From the NCBI GenBank assembly GCA_002432025.1, contig DJFE01000013.1:1-57292 (forward strand): DNA of 57,292 nt, given 5' to 3'. The stretch comes from Candidatus Avelusimicrobium stercoris. Lineage in GTDB: Bacteria; Elusimicrobiota; Elusimicrobia; Elusimicrobiales; Elusimicrobiaceae. The notes under the pieces are model-generated. The model ran no database searches. It had not been told where the DNA came from and worked only from the letters and a program-made list of their open reading frames with translations. A program made the translations under genes and the position numbers. Below are positions 24,263 to 32,543 of the stretch, one piece after another; within the stretch, counting starts at the first letter, position 1; the number at the start of each line of letters is the position of its first letter.

Positions 24263-25717
24263 ATGAGTAAGAATTTGGAAGGACAGCCCTCCGTGGAAGT
24301 CTTGGTCAATACGTCGTTTGAAGAAACGCGTATCGCCATTTTGGAAGACGGACGGGTAAACGAACTGATTTGGGAACGCCGCGGCGCGCTCAATATTGTA
24401 GGCAACATTTACAAGGGCACGGTGGAAAACGTACTGCCCGGTATTTCCAGCGCGTTTTTGAACATCGGCTATGAAAAGAACGCCTATTTGTATATTTCCG
24501 ACGTGTTGGGCGGCGACAAAAAGAACATTGATAAAGTGCTCCACAAGGGCCAGGAAGTAATGGTTCAGGTGGTAAAGGATGCCATCAGCACCAAAGGGAT
24601 GAAGGTAACGATGGACGTAACCTTGCCCGGGCGCTACTTGGTTTTAACGCCGCACCAAAGTTTTGTGGGCGTATCTAAAAATATTGAAGATTCCGAAGCC
24701 CGCCATAAATTAAACGATATTATGCAGGACTTGGCCGCCAAGCACTTAAACGGGATGGGCTGTATCGTCCGCACGGAAGCCGAAGAGGCCACCAAAGACG
24801 AATTGGAACGCGAGGTAAAATACCTCTACCGCCAATGGCAGTCTATCGTTAAAAAATTTGAAACGTCCCGCTCTCCTAAACTTTTGCACGAGGATATGGA
24901 TGCGGTGTTGCAGGTGGCGCGTGATGTATTGTCCGAAAACGCCAAAGTCTATTTGTTGGACAGCAAAAAAGATTACGAACGCGTATTGGACTTTGTGGAA
25001 AAGAACTCCCCGGATTTGGCCGACCGCGTGAAACTCTACAAGGGCAAAACGCCGATTTTTGAAGCCTATAACGTAGAGCCGGAAATTGACAACCTGCGCA
25101 AAACCAAACTCCCGCTCCCCAACGGCGGCAGTATTATTATCCAGGAAGCGGAATCCCTCTGCGCCATTGACGTAAATACCGGCAAATTTACCGGTAACAA
25201 ATCGCAGGAAGAAACCGTAACCCAGACCAATATTGAGGCCGCGGGCGAAATCGCCCACCAGTTGCGTCTGCGCAACATCGGCGGGATTATCGTCATTGAC
25301 TTTATTGATATGCGCAAAGCGTCCAGCCGCCACCGCGTAGTGGAAGCCTTGGCCGCCGCCGTACACGGGGACCGCGCTAAAATCCGCATTTTGCCGATTA
25401 CGCGCTTAGGCCTCGTGGAAATGACGCGCGAAAGAAAGCGCGCCAGCACGGGCAGTTTTATCAGCGAAGAGTGTCCCCAGTGCCACGGTTCGGGCCGCGT
25501 ACTGTCGGCGGAGAGTATGCGCATTAAAATCCAGCGCGAAATTTACGACCTTACCAACGGCCGCCCCGGCGGGAACCTGCGCGTCGTGTTGCACCCGGTT
25601 TTGGCCGAAGCCATTAAGAACCGCCAAGAGGATATTGAGCAGAATATTCACCGCACGCTCAAAATCCAGGCGGATCCGCAGTTGGCGTGGGAAGATTACA
25701 AAATCGTCTTGGAGTAA
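24263..25717 (+). CDS. rng: Ribonuclease G/E family endoribonuclease
   Basis: RNase G trims 16S rRNA and mRNAs. The 484 residues have the S1 domain near the start (NIYKGTVENVLPGISSAFLNIGYEKNAYL). The DNase I-like catalytic region follows, with CAIDVNTGKFTGN and IIVIDFIDM, the Asp residues that bind Mg. The zinc-link motif is CPQCHGSGRV. The C-terminal degradosome scaffold of RNase E is absent, so RNase G fits better. GAGAGGA lies before ATG 24263. Confidence 0.95.
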   Translation: MSKNLEGQPSVEVLVNTSFEETRIAILEDGRVNELIWERRGALNIVGNIYKGTVENVLPGISSAFLNIGYEKNAYLYISDVLGGDKKNIDKVLHKGQEVMVQVVKDAISTKGMKVTMDVTLPGRYLVLTPHQSFVGVSKNIEDSEARHKLNDIMQDLAAKHLNGMGCIVRTEAEEATKDELEREVKYLYRQWQSIVKKFETSRSPKLLHEDMDAVLQVARDVLSENAKVYLLDSKKDYERVLDFVEKNSPDLADRVKLYKGKTPIFEAYNVEPEIDNLRKTKLPLPNGGSIIIQEAESLCAIDVNTGKFTGNKSQEETVTQTNIEAAGEIAHQLRLRNIGGIIVIDFIDMRKASSRHRVVEALAAAVHGDRAKIRILPITRLGLVEMTRERKRASTGSFISEECPQCHGSGRVLSAESMRIKIQREIYDLTNGRPGGNLRVVLHPVLAEAIKNRQEDIEQNIHRTLKIQADPQLAWEDYKIVLE

Positions 25718-25724
25718 AATAAGT

Positions 25725-25752
25725 GCGCCCGGCGTGTGTCCGGGCGCTTTTT
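25725..25752 (+). terminator. Intrinsic terminator after rng
   Basis: GCGCCCGG pairs with CCGGGCGC and five T follow. The next ATG is only 4 nt beyond the T-run. Confidence 0.85.
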
Positions 25753-25756
25753 GCAT

Positions 25757-27466
25757 ATGAAACGGCTTTGGCAACTGGTTATTTCCGCTTTCTTGGCTTT
25801 GGTGTCTGCCTTCCCCGCGTTTGCGGCGCAGGACGAGGCCGGTTTTATCGTTTCGGGCAAAAAGAACGGAACGGTTCCGTTTGAACAAATCGGCGGCGTA
25901 CCGTATGTGGACGTGCAAAAAACCGCCCGCAAGTTCGGCGCGAGCGTGGAACTGTTTGCCAAATCCAAACAAGCCAAGGTTTCCACCAAGGGTTTTTATG
26001 CTATTTTAACGGCTCCGTTGCAGGAAATTGTGGTAAACGCCCAACCCAAAACCTTATCCGCGCCCGTACTGGTGCGGGGTGGAAAGGTAATGACTCCGGC
26101 GGAGTTTTTCACCCTGCCTGCATTTACGCAAGCGGTGGATAAACAAGTGGAATTTAAGAACGGGGCCTTCCATATAGAGCGCCGTTATAACCTGGCTTAC
26201 GAGGACAAAAAATTTGGCGGTAAGGATAATTTACTGGTTTTTTCGGCGCAGAAAAATGTAACCTTTACTACCGAACAGCCCAATAAACATACCGTCATTA
26301 TTACGTTTCCCAACGCTGTGGTAAAGCGCGATTTGCACGAACGCTTGCGCACGAGTTATATTGCCTCGGCGGATATCCGCCAAACCCGCGGGGATGCGGT
26401 GCTTAAAGTGATTTTGGGCAAGGATGCGCACGTTTGGAGTTTTGATTGGGCGGACGGCAAATTGGTGTTCCGCGCGGGCCTTAAAAAGCCTCTGCCTGCG
26501 CCGGAGGAAGAGCCAGCCAAGGCTGAACCTTCTGCCGCAAAAGTGGCGAAAACGGCGGAGCATAAGTCGCTTGTGGAGGGGGAAGAACCCTCGGTATTAC
26601 TGGAAGAGGAAGCCCTGTCCCACGAGCCTGTGATGACGGCGGCGGCGCCAAAGGCGGCGGTAATTGCGCCCGCTAAGCCAGAAGCCAAACCTACCCCGGC
26701 GATTTCCGCTAAAACCGCGCCCAAGGCGGCCCCCGTTTTAAAGAACGAGCCGAACCCCGTAAGCGTGCGGGAAGCCCACAAAAAAATGCGTATTGTGGTG
26801 GACCCGGGCCACGGCGGTAAGGACCCCGGCGCGATGCGCAACCGTATGCGGGAAAAAGATTGGAACTTGTCCGTAGGCAAGGAACTCGCCCGTTTGTTGC
26901 AAAAGGGCGGCTTTGAGGTTAAACTCACGCGCGATAATGATACTTTTATTGCCTTGTCCGAGCGTTCCCGCATTGCCAATAATTTTAAGGCCGATTTATT
27001 CGTTTCCGTGCATACCAACGCTTCCAAAAACCGCAATGCAAACGGCTTTCAGGTGTATTTCCGTTCGGAAAAGGCTACCGATAAAGAGGCCGCCGAAACG
27101 GCCGCCTTTGAAAACGAAGCGATGCAATACGAAGAGGTCCACTATAACTTTGTGGACGCCCTGCTGCAATCCTTGGCCAAAAACGAATATATTAACGAAA
27201 GTTCCAAACTGGCCGGATATGTGCGCAACGCGGTATATAAACAGCCGGGAATCGGTATTGCCGTCAACCAAAACAGCAGCGTCCGCCAAGCCAACTTTTA
27301 TGTGTTGAAGGGTGTGAACAGCCCGGCGGTGCTGGTGGAAATGGGATATATCAGCAGTAACAAGGACCGCGCCCGCCTGGGCAATAGTGCGGTGCGCAAC
27401 AAAATGGCCCTCGGCATTTACAACGGCATTTATAACTATGCCAAAAAAGAAGGTTGGATAGATTAG
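25757..27466 (+). CDS. N-acetylmuramoyl-L-alanine amidase (Amidase_3), periplasmic
   Basis: This enzyme cleaves the stem peptide from muramic acid. The 569 residues have a signal peptide (about 1-22, ending AFA), an N-terminal domain to about 240, and a long Ala/Pro/Glu/Lys-rich linker (about 250-340). The C-terminal amidase has zinc ligands in VDPGHGGKDPG, REKDW and SVHTNAS and the catalytic Glu in VLVEMGYIS. The N-terminal half may be an AMIN-like targeting region. The ATG lies 4 nt past a terminator and lacks a ribosome binding site; TAAAAT at 25715-25720 could start a transcript through the hairpin. Confidence 0.92.
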   Translation: MKRLWQLVISAFLALVSAFPAFAAQDEAGFIVSGKKNGTVPFEQIGGVPYVDVQKTARKFGASVELFAKSKQAKVSTKGFYAILTAPLQEIVVNAQPKTLSAPVLVRGGKVMTPAEFFTLPAFTQAVDKQVEFKNGAFHIERRYNLAYEDKKFGGKDNLLVFSAQKNVTFTTEQPNKHTVIITFPNAVVKRDLHERLRTSYIASADIRQTRGDAVLKVILGKDAHVWSFDWADGKLVFRAGLKKPLPAPEEEPAKAEPSAAKVAKTAEHKSLVEGEEPSVLLEEEALSHEPVMTAAAPKAAVIAPAKPEAKPTPAISAKTAPKAAPVLKNEPNPVSVREAHKKMRIVVDPGHGGKDPGAMRNRMREKDWNLSVGKELARLLQKGGFEVKLTRDNDTFIALSERSRIANNFKADLFVSVHTNASKNRNANGFQVYFRSEKATDKEAAETAAFENEAMQYEEVHYNFVDALLQSLAKNEYINESSKLAGYVRNAVYKQPGIGIAVNQNSSVRQANFYVLKGVNSPAVLVEMGYISSNKDRARLGNSAVRNKMALGIYNGIYNYAKKEGWID

Positions 27467-27486
27467 CGTTTTGAACGGTTAAATAT

Positions 27487-27521
27487 ACAGCCCCCGGTTT
27501 TATAAGCCGGGGGCTGTTTTT
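27487..27521. terminator. Bidirectional terminator
   Basis: ACAGCCCCCGG pairs with CCGGGGGCTGT and a T-run follows. It serves the amidase gene and the converging pilin gene, whose stop codon overlaps the end of the T-run. Confidence 0.88.
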
Positions 27522-28339
27522 CAAAATCCCATTGTTTTGCAAAAGCCGTCAATTTTGCTTTTGCACTCGGTTTTGCCCGGATAAGGGGAATTATCCAGCC
27601 AAACCACATAATAGGCGGGGCTTTGGTTGTATAGGTCAGTAGAAGCCATATTTTTCCCGTTGTTGGGCAGACCGTGTGTATCAAATAAATTTAAATTTAC
27701 TTCATTGCTGTTAAACATATCTACGGCAAAAGTATCGCACCACAACATATAGCGGAACATCGTATCGGCGGTACAGCCTTTAAATTCAATGTCTAGGTCG
27801 CCCCAATACTGCGGATAATCCCCGTTTGCCATATAATATACTTCCATAGCGTCTTTGAGTGATTTTCCGGCCGTAATCAGTTGCGAATAGCGGCTTTTGG
27901 CTACTGCCTTTTGGTATTGCGGCAGAGCCACGCTTGCCAAAATGCCGATAATGAGCACGACTACTAAGAGTTCTATGAGTGTAAAGCCTGCGGTTGCAAT
28001 TCGGGCAGGTATTATGATGTCGTCATTCCCGAGTGTTGTAGTCGGGAATCTGTCGTTTTTCTTTTTTGATAACAACGGATCCCCGACTAAATTCCTCGGG
28101 GATGACAAAATAGAGGTATTTACCGTGTGCCCACTTGTTGTTAATCCGTCATCCCATAGTGTTTGGCGGCCCGCAGGGTTACGGGATCTGTCGTTTATAA
28201 AATTAAGGGTCATACTGGAAGGTTTGCTGGCGCGGAGCGTTCCAGTATCTGTCGTTTTCCTCTTTTTAAATAACAACAGATCCTGGACTACGACTTTCCA
28301 GGATGACAACAACGGAAACAGCGATGTAAATCCTTTCAT
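27521..28339 (-). CDS. Pilin-like protein with a repeat cluster inserted after its first codons
   Basis: The reading frame opens at ATG 28339 behind a perfect AGGAGG and begins MKGFT, as a pilin would. About 110 extra codons follow before AGFTLIELLVVVLIIGIL, so the prepilin leader is 118 residues against the usual 5-25. The extra codons coincide with five palindromic repeat units at 28022-28307, all in frame. The mature part (154 residues) has the pilin helix and four Cys. No start codon lies close before the mature pilin. It may be a tolerated insertion, or a gene dying in frame. The usual prepilin peptidase site (G before FTLIE) is still intact. Confidence 0.75.
   Translation of the reverse strand: MKGFTSLFPLLSSWKVVVQDLLLFKKRKTTDTGTLRASKPSSMTLNFINDRSRNPAGRQTLWDDGLTTSGHTVNTSILSSPRNLVGDPLLSKKKNDRFPTTTLGNDDIIIPARIATAGFTLIELLVVVLIIGILASVALPQYQKAVAKSRYSQLITAGKSLKDAMEVYYMANGDYPQYWGDLDIEFKGCTADTMFRYMLWCDTFAVDMFNSNEVNLNLFDTHGLPNNGKNMASTDLYNQSPAYYVVWLDNSPYPGKTECKSKIDGFCKTMGF
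28022..28106. repeat. Inverted pair of palindromic repeats (units 1 and 2)
   Basis: Unit 1 runs from GTCAT through the stem ATTCCCGA/TCGGGAAT to ATCTGTCGTT. Unit 2 is the inverse, from AACAACGGAT through ATCCCCGA/TCGGGGAT to ATGAC. The GTCAT ends face outward and a 13-bp T-rich spacer lies between the units. The whole is 85 bp. Confidence 0.9.
28148..28195 (+). repeat. Single palindromic repeat (unit 3)
   Basis: GTCATCCC opens and GGGATCTGTCGTT closes a 48-bp unit with a longer, GC-rich loop. It has no inverted partner beside it. Confidence 0.8.
28209..28307. repeat. Inverted pair of palindromic repeats (units 4 and 5)
   Basis: Unit 4 (GTCATACTGGAA ... TTCCAGTATCTGTCGTT) faces unit 5 (AACAACAGATCCTGGA ... 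TCCAGGATGAC) across a short T/A-rich spacer. The layout is identical to units 1 and 2, with GTCAT ends outward; total 99 bp. Confidence 0.9.
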
Positions 28340-28429
28340 TTTCTTCCTCCTAAAAGTACCTTTATTATAACATAAAATGATACTTATAGTCCGTGTACTT
28401 AAAAGTAGCAAGCCGCTATCCTGTAAAGT

Positions 28430-28672
28430 ATGAAAAATACATACGCTGCGGCAGATAAAAAATATTTAAAGGCGTTCGGCGCGCACGTGCGGGCCTTGCG
28501 CAAGGCGGCGGGATTTTCGCAAGAAGATTTCGCCTTGGAAATCGGGTTAGACAGAACTTATATGGGCGGGGTGGAGCGCGGGGAGCGGAACTTGGCCTTG
28601 CTCAATTTGCGCAAAATTGCCAAGGGCCTAAAAATATCTGTCAGCGAACTGTTGGCCTTCCCCGCTAAATAG
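28430..28672 (+). CDS. XRE-family transcriptional regulator
   Basis: The 80-residue protein is a single Cro/C1-type helix-turn-helix domain: LRKAAGFSQEDFALEIGLDRTYMGGVERGERNLALLNLRKIAKGL. It is like the short stand-alone regulators of restriction-modification or mobile elements (C proteins), but no such genes are beside it. It is divergent from the invaded pilin gene and starts 91 bases away. No Shine-Dalgarno sequence precedes the ATG; TATCCT lies 7 nt upstream. The next gene follows after 13 nt. Confidence 0.9.
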   Translation: MKNTYAAADKKYLKAFGAHVRALRKAAGFSQEDFALEIGLDRTYMGGVERGERNLALLNLRKIAKGLKISVSELLAFPAK

Positions 28673-28678
28673 TAAAAT
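28673..28678 (+). promoter_or_regulatory. -10 box (TAAAAT) before chrA, leaderless candidate
   Basis: TAAAAT lies 7 nt before the ATG at 28686 and no Shine-Dalgarno sequence is present, so a transcript from it would start at the start codon. Confidence 0.45.
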
Positions 28679-28685
28679 ATAAGTA

Positions 28686-29228
28686 ATGAAAACTTATTTG
28701 ATTTTGTTTTGGATTTTTGCCAAAATTGGTACTTTTACCCTAGGCGGCGGGTACGCAATGCTGCCGCTTATTGAACGGGAACTGGTGGATAAGGGCCACT
28801 ATTTGGACGAAAAAGAATTTTTGGACGCTACCGCCGTAGCCCAAGCCGCGCCGGGCATTTTGGCTATTAACATCGCCATTTTGGCCGGGTACAAGGTAAA
28901 GGGCTTTTGGGGCAGCGTGTGCTGTGCGTTGGGGGCGGCGTTGCCGTCTTTCATCATCATTTTGTTAATTGCGCTCTTCTTTCATAATTTTAAAGATAAT
29001 CCTATTGTAAAGCGCGTGTTTTTGGGTATTCGCCCCGCGGTGGTGGCCTTGATTGCGGTGCCCGTATTCCGCTTAGCAAAAACGGCGGGTATTACTTATA
29101 AAACGGCTTGGCTCCCGGCGGCTTCTGCCCTGCTGGTATGGCTGCTCGGCGTATCCCCGGTGTACATTGTGCTGGCGGCGGGGTTCGGCGGGTTTTTATA
29201 TGGCCGCGTGAAAGGGGGCGCTAAATGA
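28686..29228 (+). CDS. chrA: Chromate transporter family protein, short-chain subunit 1
   Basis: This 180-residue membrane protein is one half of a split CHR transporter. The family motif FAKIGTFTLGGGYAMLPLIERELV is near the start, followed by AVAQAAPGILAINIAILAGYK and about six membrane segments. Short-chain CHR proteins act as heteromeric pairs. Chromate efflux is proven for some members only; other anions are possible. It overlaps the next gene by 4 nt. Confidence 0.9.
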   Translation: MKTYLILFWIFAKIGTFTLGGGYAMLPLIERELVDKGHYLDEKEFLDATAVAQAAPGILAINIAILAGYKVKGFWGSVCCALGAALPSFIIILLIALFFHNFKDNPIVKRVFLGIRPAVVALIAVPVFRLAKTAGITYKTAWLPAASALLVWLLGVSPVYIVLAAGFGGFLYGRVKGGAK

Positions 29229-29749
29229 TTTTTTGGAAACTTTTTGTTACTTTTTTTAAAATCGGGCTTTTTAATTTTGGCGGCGGGTATGCGATGATTT
29301 CGTTTATCCAAAACGAAGTGGTTTATAAACAGGCGTGGCTGACGACGTCCGAATTTACCGACGTGGTGGCTATCAGCCAAGTTACACCCGGCCCGGTGGG
29401 GATTAACCTGGCCACCTACACGGGCTACACGGCGGCGCACAGCGTGTGGGGAAGTGTAATTGCCACCTTTGCGGTGTGCTTGCCTTCCTTTATTTTGATG
29501 CTTCTTGTCAGCCGCTACTTTTTAAAATACCGCCACGCCCCGGCAGTGGAAAATGTGTTTAAGGGCCTGCGCCCGGCGGTAATCGGGCTGATTGCCGCGG
29601 CAGCCTTGGTGCTGTGCAACGGCGAAAACTTTGTGGATTACAAGAGCGTACTTTTGTTTTTGGCCGCCTTTATGGCGGTGGGAAAATTTAAAGTAGGGCC
29701 CATTGCCGCCATATCCGCGTGCGGAATTTTAGGGTACTTTTTGTACTGA
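29225..29749 (+). CDS. chrA: Chromate transporter family protein, short-chain subunit 2
   Basis: The 174-residue partner repeats the CHR motif as FKIGLFNFGGGYAMISFIQNEVV and AISQVTPGPVGINLATYTGY. The ATGA overlap with the first subunit argues for translation in equal amounts and a heterodimer with opposite membrane orientation. After the gene, AT-rich sequence leads to the next promoter, with no clear terminator. Confidence 0.9.
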   Translation: MIFWKLFVTFFKIGLFNFGGGYAMISFIQNEVVYKQAWLTTSEFTDVVAISQVTPGPVGINLATYTGYTAAHSVWGSVIATFAVCLPSFILMLLVSRYFLKYRHAPAVENVFKGLRPAVIGLIAAAALVLCNGENFVDYKSVLLFLAAFMAVGKFKVGPIAAISACGILGYFLY

Positions 29750-29838
29750 AATTTAGCATAACCTAACTTTTTATCCAAAAATAAAAAAATATTTTTTCAT
29801 ACTTTTACGACGGAGAAAAAGAATTTTAAAAAATATTT

Positions 29839-29866
29839 GTTAGTTCGGGCTAACTTTTGGTATAAT
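29839..29866 (+). promoter_or_regulatory. Extended -10 promoter with upstream inverted repeat
   Basis: TTTTGGTATAATA has its -10 at 29861-29866. The inverted repeat GTTAG-TTCGGG-CTAAC (29839-29854) covers the -35 region and could be an operator. The gene starts 40 nt downstream. Confidence 0.5.
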
Positions 29867-29905
29867 AAATATATCAAAGTTGTGCATAAAGAGGAAAAAA
29901 TAAAA

Positions 29906-30643
29906 ATGAACTATAAGAATTTAGCAAAAGTTTTATTCGCGGCGGCCTGCGTAGGCGTATGGAGTTTATCTTCTGCCGCCGTCAACACGGGCAAAAATAC
30001 TACCGTTTCCCGTGCGTTGGATAACAAATTGTCCGAAGTTACGGTCATTACCGAATTTTTAAAACCCGTCAGACTCAGCGATATGGTTTCCCGCCACCGC
30101 CCCGGCTTTAAGGATGTGCTGGTGAAGGTGGAAAAACAAACCAAAACTTGCCAAGGCGTGCTTTTGGCCGGAACCCCGCGCGTGGTAACTTTGGCCTCTT
30201 GCGTAAAAGGGGACAAAGGCTTTGCCGTGAGCAAGGTTACGCTCCAATTCGCCAACGGCAAACAAGCCACCGGCGAAGCCAACGCCATTAGAACCCAGGG
30301 CGAATTTGCCCGCTTGTATGTAAAGCACGCCGTAGTAGAAGGCTTAAAGGGTGTGGAAATTGCCAATATCGGTGCGGGTAAATCCTTGCAGCAAACCTAT
30401 AAAGACGGCACGGCTCTGCTGGCGCAGTTCTTCAATAACCGGGGGGTAATTTCTCCGCGTGCCCGCCGCGCTATGGGTATTAAACCGTCGCTTAAAATCG
30501 GTTCGCCTGTGTTCTTCCACGGCAAACTGGTGGCGCTTGCGAACGATGTTCCGTCCCGTTTCCCCGTGTCGCTCTTTGGCGGCGTAGATGAGGATTCCTT
30601 GACGGTCGTCCGCCCCGACAACGGTTCGGCTCTGCTTAAATAA
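29906..30643 (+). CDS. Secreted protein resembling a catalytically dead trypsin-fold protease
   Basis: The 245-residue product starts with a signal peptide (about 1-24, SSAA). Three blocks resemble the chymotrypsin fold. CQGVLLAGTPRVVTLASCV fits the CxGxLI...VLTAAHC block, but the catalytic His is Ser. EFARLYV fits the DIALLxL block, with Glu in place of Asp. KIGSPVFFHGKLVALAND fits the GDSGGPLF..G.LVGI block, without the GDSGG Ser. This suggests a pseudoprotease, perhaps a binding protein. The likeness is by eye and could be weak. ATG 29906 follows GAGGAAA; an upstream ATG adds residues before the signal peptide. Confidence 0.6.
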   Translation: MNYKNLAKVLFAAACVGVWSLSSAAVNTGKNTTVSRALDNKLSEVTVITEFLKPVRLSDMVSRHRPGFKDVLVKVEKQTKTCQGVLLAGTPRVVTLASCVKGDKGFAVSKVTLQFANGKQATGEANAIRTQGEFARLYVKHAVVEGLKGVEIANIGAGKSLQQTYKDGTALLAQFFNNRGVISPRARRAMGIKPSLKIGSPVFFHGKLVALANDVPSRFPVSLFGGVDEDSLTVVRPDNGSALLK

Positions 30644-30687
30644 ATTTTGCTTCCCCGCCCACAAGCCAGGGTCGGAAGGTCTCCTAT

Positions 30688-30722
30688 AAAAAACCGCCGG
30701 AAATTCGCACCGGCGGTTTTTT
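30688..30722. terminator. Bidirectional terminator
   Basis: AAAAAACCGCCGG pairs with CCGGCGGTTTTTT. It lies between the converging secreted-protein gene and metallopeptidase gene. Confidence 0.88.
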
Positions 30723-30727
30723 ACTGT

Positions 30728-31384
30728 CTAATTTTGCGGATTGTTTTCTTGCGGTTCGTCTGTTGGTGGCTCGCGGTAGGTCAGTTCCACCTCGGCAAAG
30801 ATAGAGCCTTTGTTATCATTTAACCAGCGGCGGTGGCTCTTGTAATCGGGGCAGAATTGCGCCACCAACTGCCAATATTCCTGCCCGTGGTTCATATGCA
30901 CCAAGTGGCACAGTTCGTGCACCATTAGGTAATCCTGTACGGCCAAGGGCATTTTTACAATGCGGTAAGAATAGTTGATGTTCTTTTTGCCCGAGCAACT
31001 GGCCCAGCAGGTGCGCTGGTCTTTAATGACGATGTTATTGTATTCCACGCCGATTTTTTCCGCCCACTCTTTTGTTTTGGCTTTCAAGGTTTCGTTGGCC
31101 TTTTCGCGAAGCCAAGCGGTAACCAAGGCGGACGGGTCGGACTCCTTGGTATGCAAATAAATGTGGAAGATTTCCCCGTCAAACGCTACGCCTTCCTCTT
31201 GGTCGGGCGTCAGGTACATACGGGCTTCGTAAAAATTGCCGTTGTAAAGCACCTTGTTTTCGCCCGTAGGGGTGTTTTGCTCGGCGGCGGACGAATCCTG
31301 TTTGCCGAACACTTCGGGCAATTCTTTTTTCAGCCGTTCAATAAATAGTTTTACGTCGCTCACGACGCTCTGCGTATCTGCCAT
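30728..31384 (-). CDS. YgjP-like zinc metallopeptidase (DUF45)
   Basis: The 218-residue protein carries the zinc site VHELCHLVHMNHGQEYWQLV, which is HExxH plus the third-ligand His in MNHG. The characteristic SCSGKKNINYSYR precedes it, and PDYKSHRRWL follows. An N-terminal region of about 70 residues is charged. Family members are cytoplasmic proteins often tied to restriction loci, but most are uncharacterised. The gene is alone on the minus strand, divergent from gcvT. Confidence 0.88.
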   Translation of the reverse strand: MADTQSVVSDVKLFIERLKKELPEVFGKQDSSAAEQNTPTGENKVLYNGNFYEARMYLTPDQEEGVAFDGEIFHIYLHTKESDPSALVTAWLREKANETLKAKTKEWAEKIGVEYNNIVIKDQRTCWASCSGKKNINYSYRIVKMPLAVQDYLMVHELCHLVHMNHGQEYWQLVAQFCPDYKSHRRWLNDNKGSIFAEVELTYREPPTDEPQENNPQN

Positions 31385-31445
31385 ATCTATATTGTATAAA
31401 AAAGCATTAAATTTTATACAATGAACATATACTTTTGGAGGCGTA

Positions 31446-32525
31446 ATGACTCATACCGATTTGAAGACTACTCCGCTCTGCGCCGCTTGCGAAGCCGCCG
31501 GCGGAAAAATGGTGGACTTTCACGGCTGGCTGCTGCCGGTGCAATTTAAAGGCATTTTAGCCGAACATAAAGCCGTGCGCGAAGCCGCCGGGATGTTTGA
31601 CGTTTCCCATATGGGGCAGTTTTTTGTAGAGGGAAAAGACGCTTGGGCCTTTTTGCAATACATTAACTGTAACAATATCAAAAATACCCCCGGCGCGGGC
31701 ACTTATTCCCACATTTTAACGGAAAAGGGCACAATTATTGACGACGCCATTTCTTTTTGCCTAACGCCCGAAAAATTTTTAGTAGTGGTAAACGCCGCCT
31801 GTATTGACGGCGATTTCGCTTGGTTTACCAAACAGGCCAAAAACTTTCAGGTTACTGTGCGCAACGAAAGCGCCGACTGGGCGATGATTGCTTTGCAGGG
31901 TCCCAAGGCCGTGGAAATAGCAGATAAAGTGGTGGCCGGAGCCGCCGACTTGCCGCGTTTTCATATTAAAGAGATTGAACTCTTTGGCGCGCACGGGTAT
32001 ATAACCCGCACCGGATACACCGGGGAAGACGGCGTGGAAATTATGCTGCCCAATGATAAAATTGTAGAATTGTGGGCCGCCTTGCTGGCGCACGGGGTTA
32101 CTCCGTGCGGCTTGGGTGCGCGCGATGTGTTGCGCTTGGAAGCCGGGTATTTGCTCAACGGGGCGGATGCGGACCAAACCCGCACGCCGTATGAAGCCAA
32201 CTGCGGTTGGGTGGTAAAATTAGCCAAGGAAAATTTTGTAGGGAAGGAAGCCCTTGCCGCGCAAAAGGCGCAGGGCCTCAAAGAAAAACTGACGGCCTTT
32301 GTGTTAAAGTCCGCCGGAGTGCCCCGCGCGGGATGCAAGGTGTTTGTAGGCGCGGAGGAAAAAGGCACGCTCACCAGCGGGACGTATTCGCCCTTGTTTA
32401 AAGGGATAGCCGTCGGCTACACGTCCGCGGACGTAACCGCCGGGACGGAAGTAGAAATTGAAATTCACGGTAAACGCGTAAAAGCCGATACCGTCAAAAC
32501 ACCCTTTTATAAAAACCGGGTTTAA
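31446..32525 (+). CDS. gcvT: Glycine cleavage system T protein (aminomethyltransferase)
   Basis: GcvT transfers the methylene group from the H protein to tetrahydrofolate and releases ammonia. The 359 residues have HGWLLPVQFKGILAEHKAVREAAGMFDVSHMGQ, the conserved TRTGYTGEDGVEI and GLGARDVLRLEAGY. TTGGAGG lies before the ATG. It opens gcvT-gcvH-gcvPA-gcvPB. Confidence 0.97.
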   Translation: MTHTDLKTTPLCAACEAAGGKMVDFHGWLLPVQFKGILAEHKAVREAAGMFDVSHMGQFFVEGKDAWAFLQYINCNNIKNTPGAGTYSHILTEKGTIIDDAISFCLTPEKFLVVVNAACIDGDFAWFTKQAKNFQVTVRNESADWAMIALQGPKAVEIADKVVAGAADLPRFHIKEIELFGAHGYITRTGYTGEDGVEIMLPNDKIVELWAALLAHGVTPCGLGARDVLRLEAGYLLNGADADQTRTPYEANCGWVVKLAKENFVGKEALAAQKAQGLKEKLTAFVLKSAGVPRAGCKVFVGAEEKGTLTSGTYSPLFKGIAVGYTSADVTAGTEVEIEIHGKRVKADTVKTPFYKNRV

Positions 32526-32543
32526 ATTAAGGAGAAATTAATT

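Noticed and set aside
28022..28307. Possible CRISPR array
   Set aside because: The units are palindromic, differ in stem sequence, alternate in orientation and have irregular spacing; there are no cas genes.
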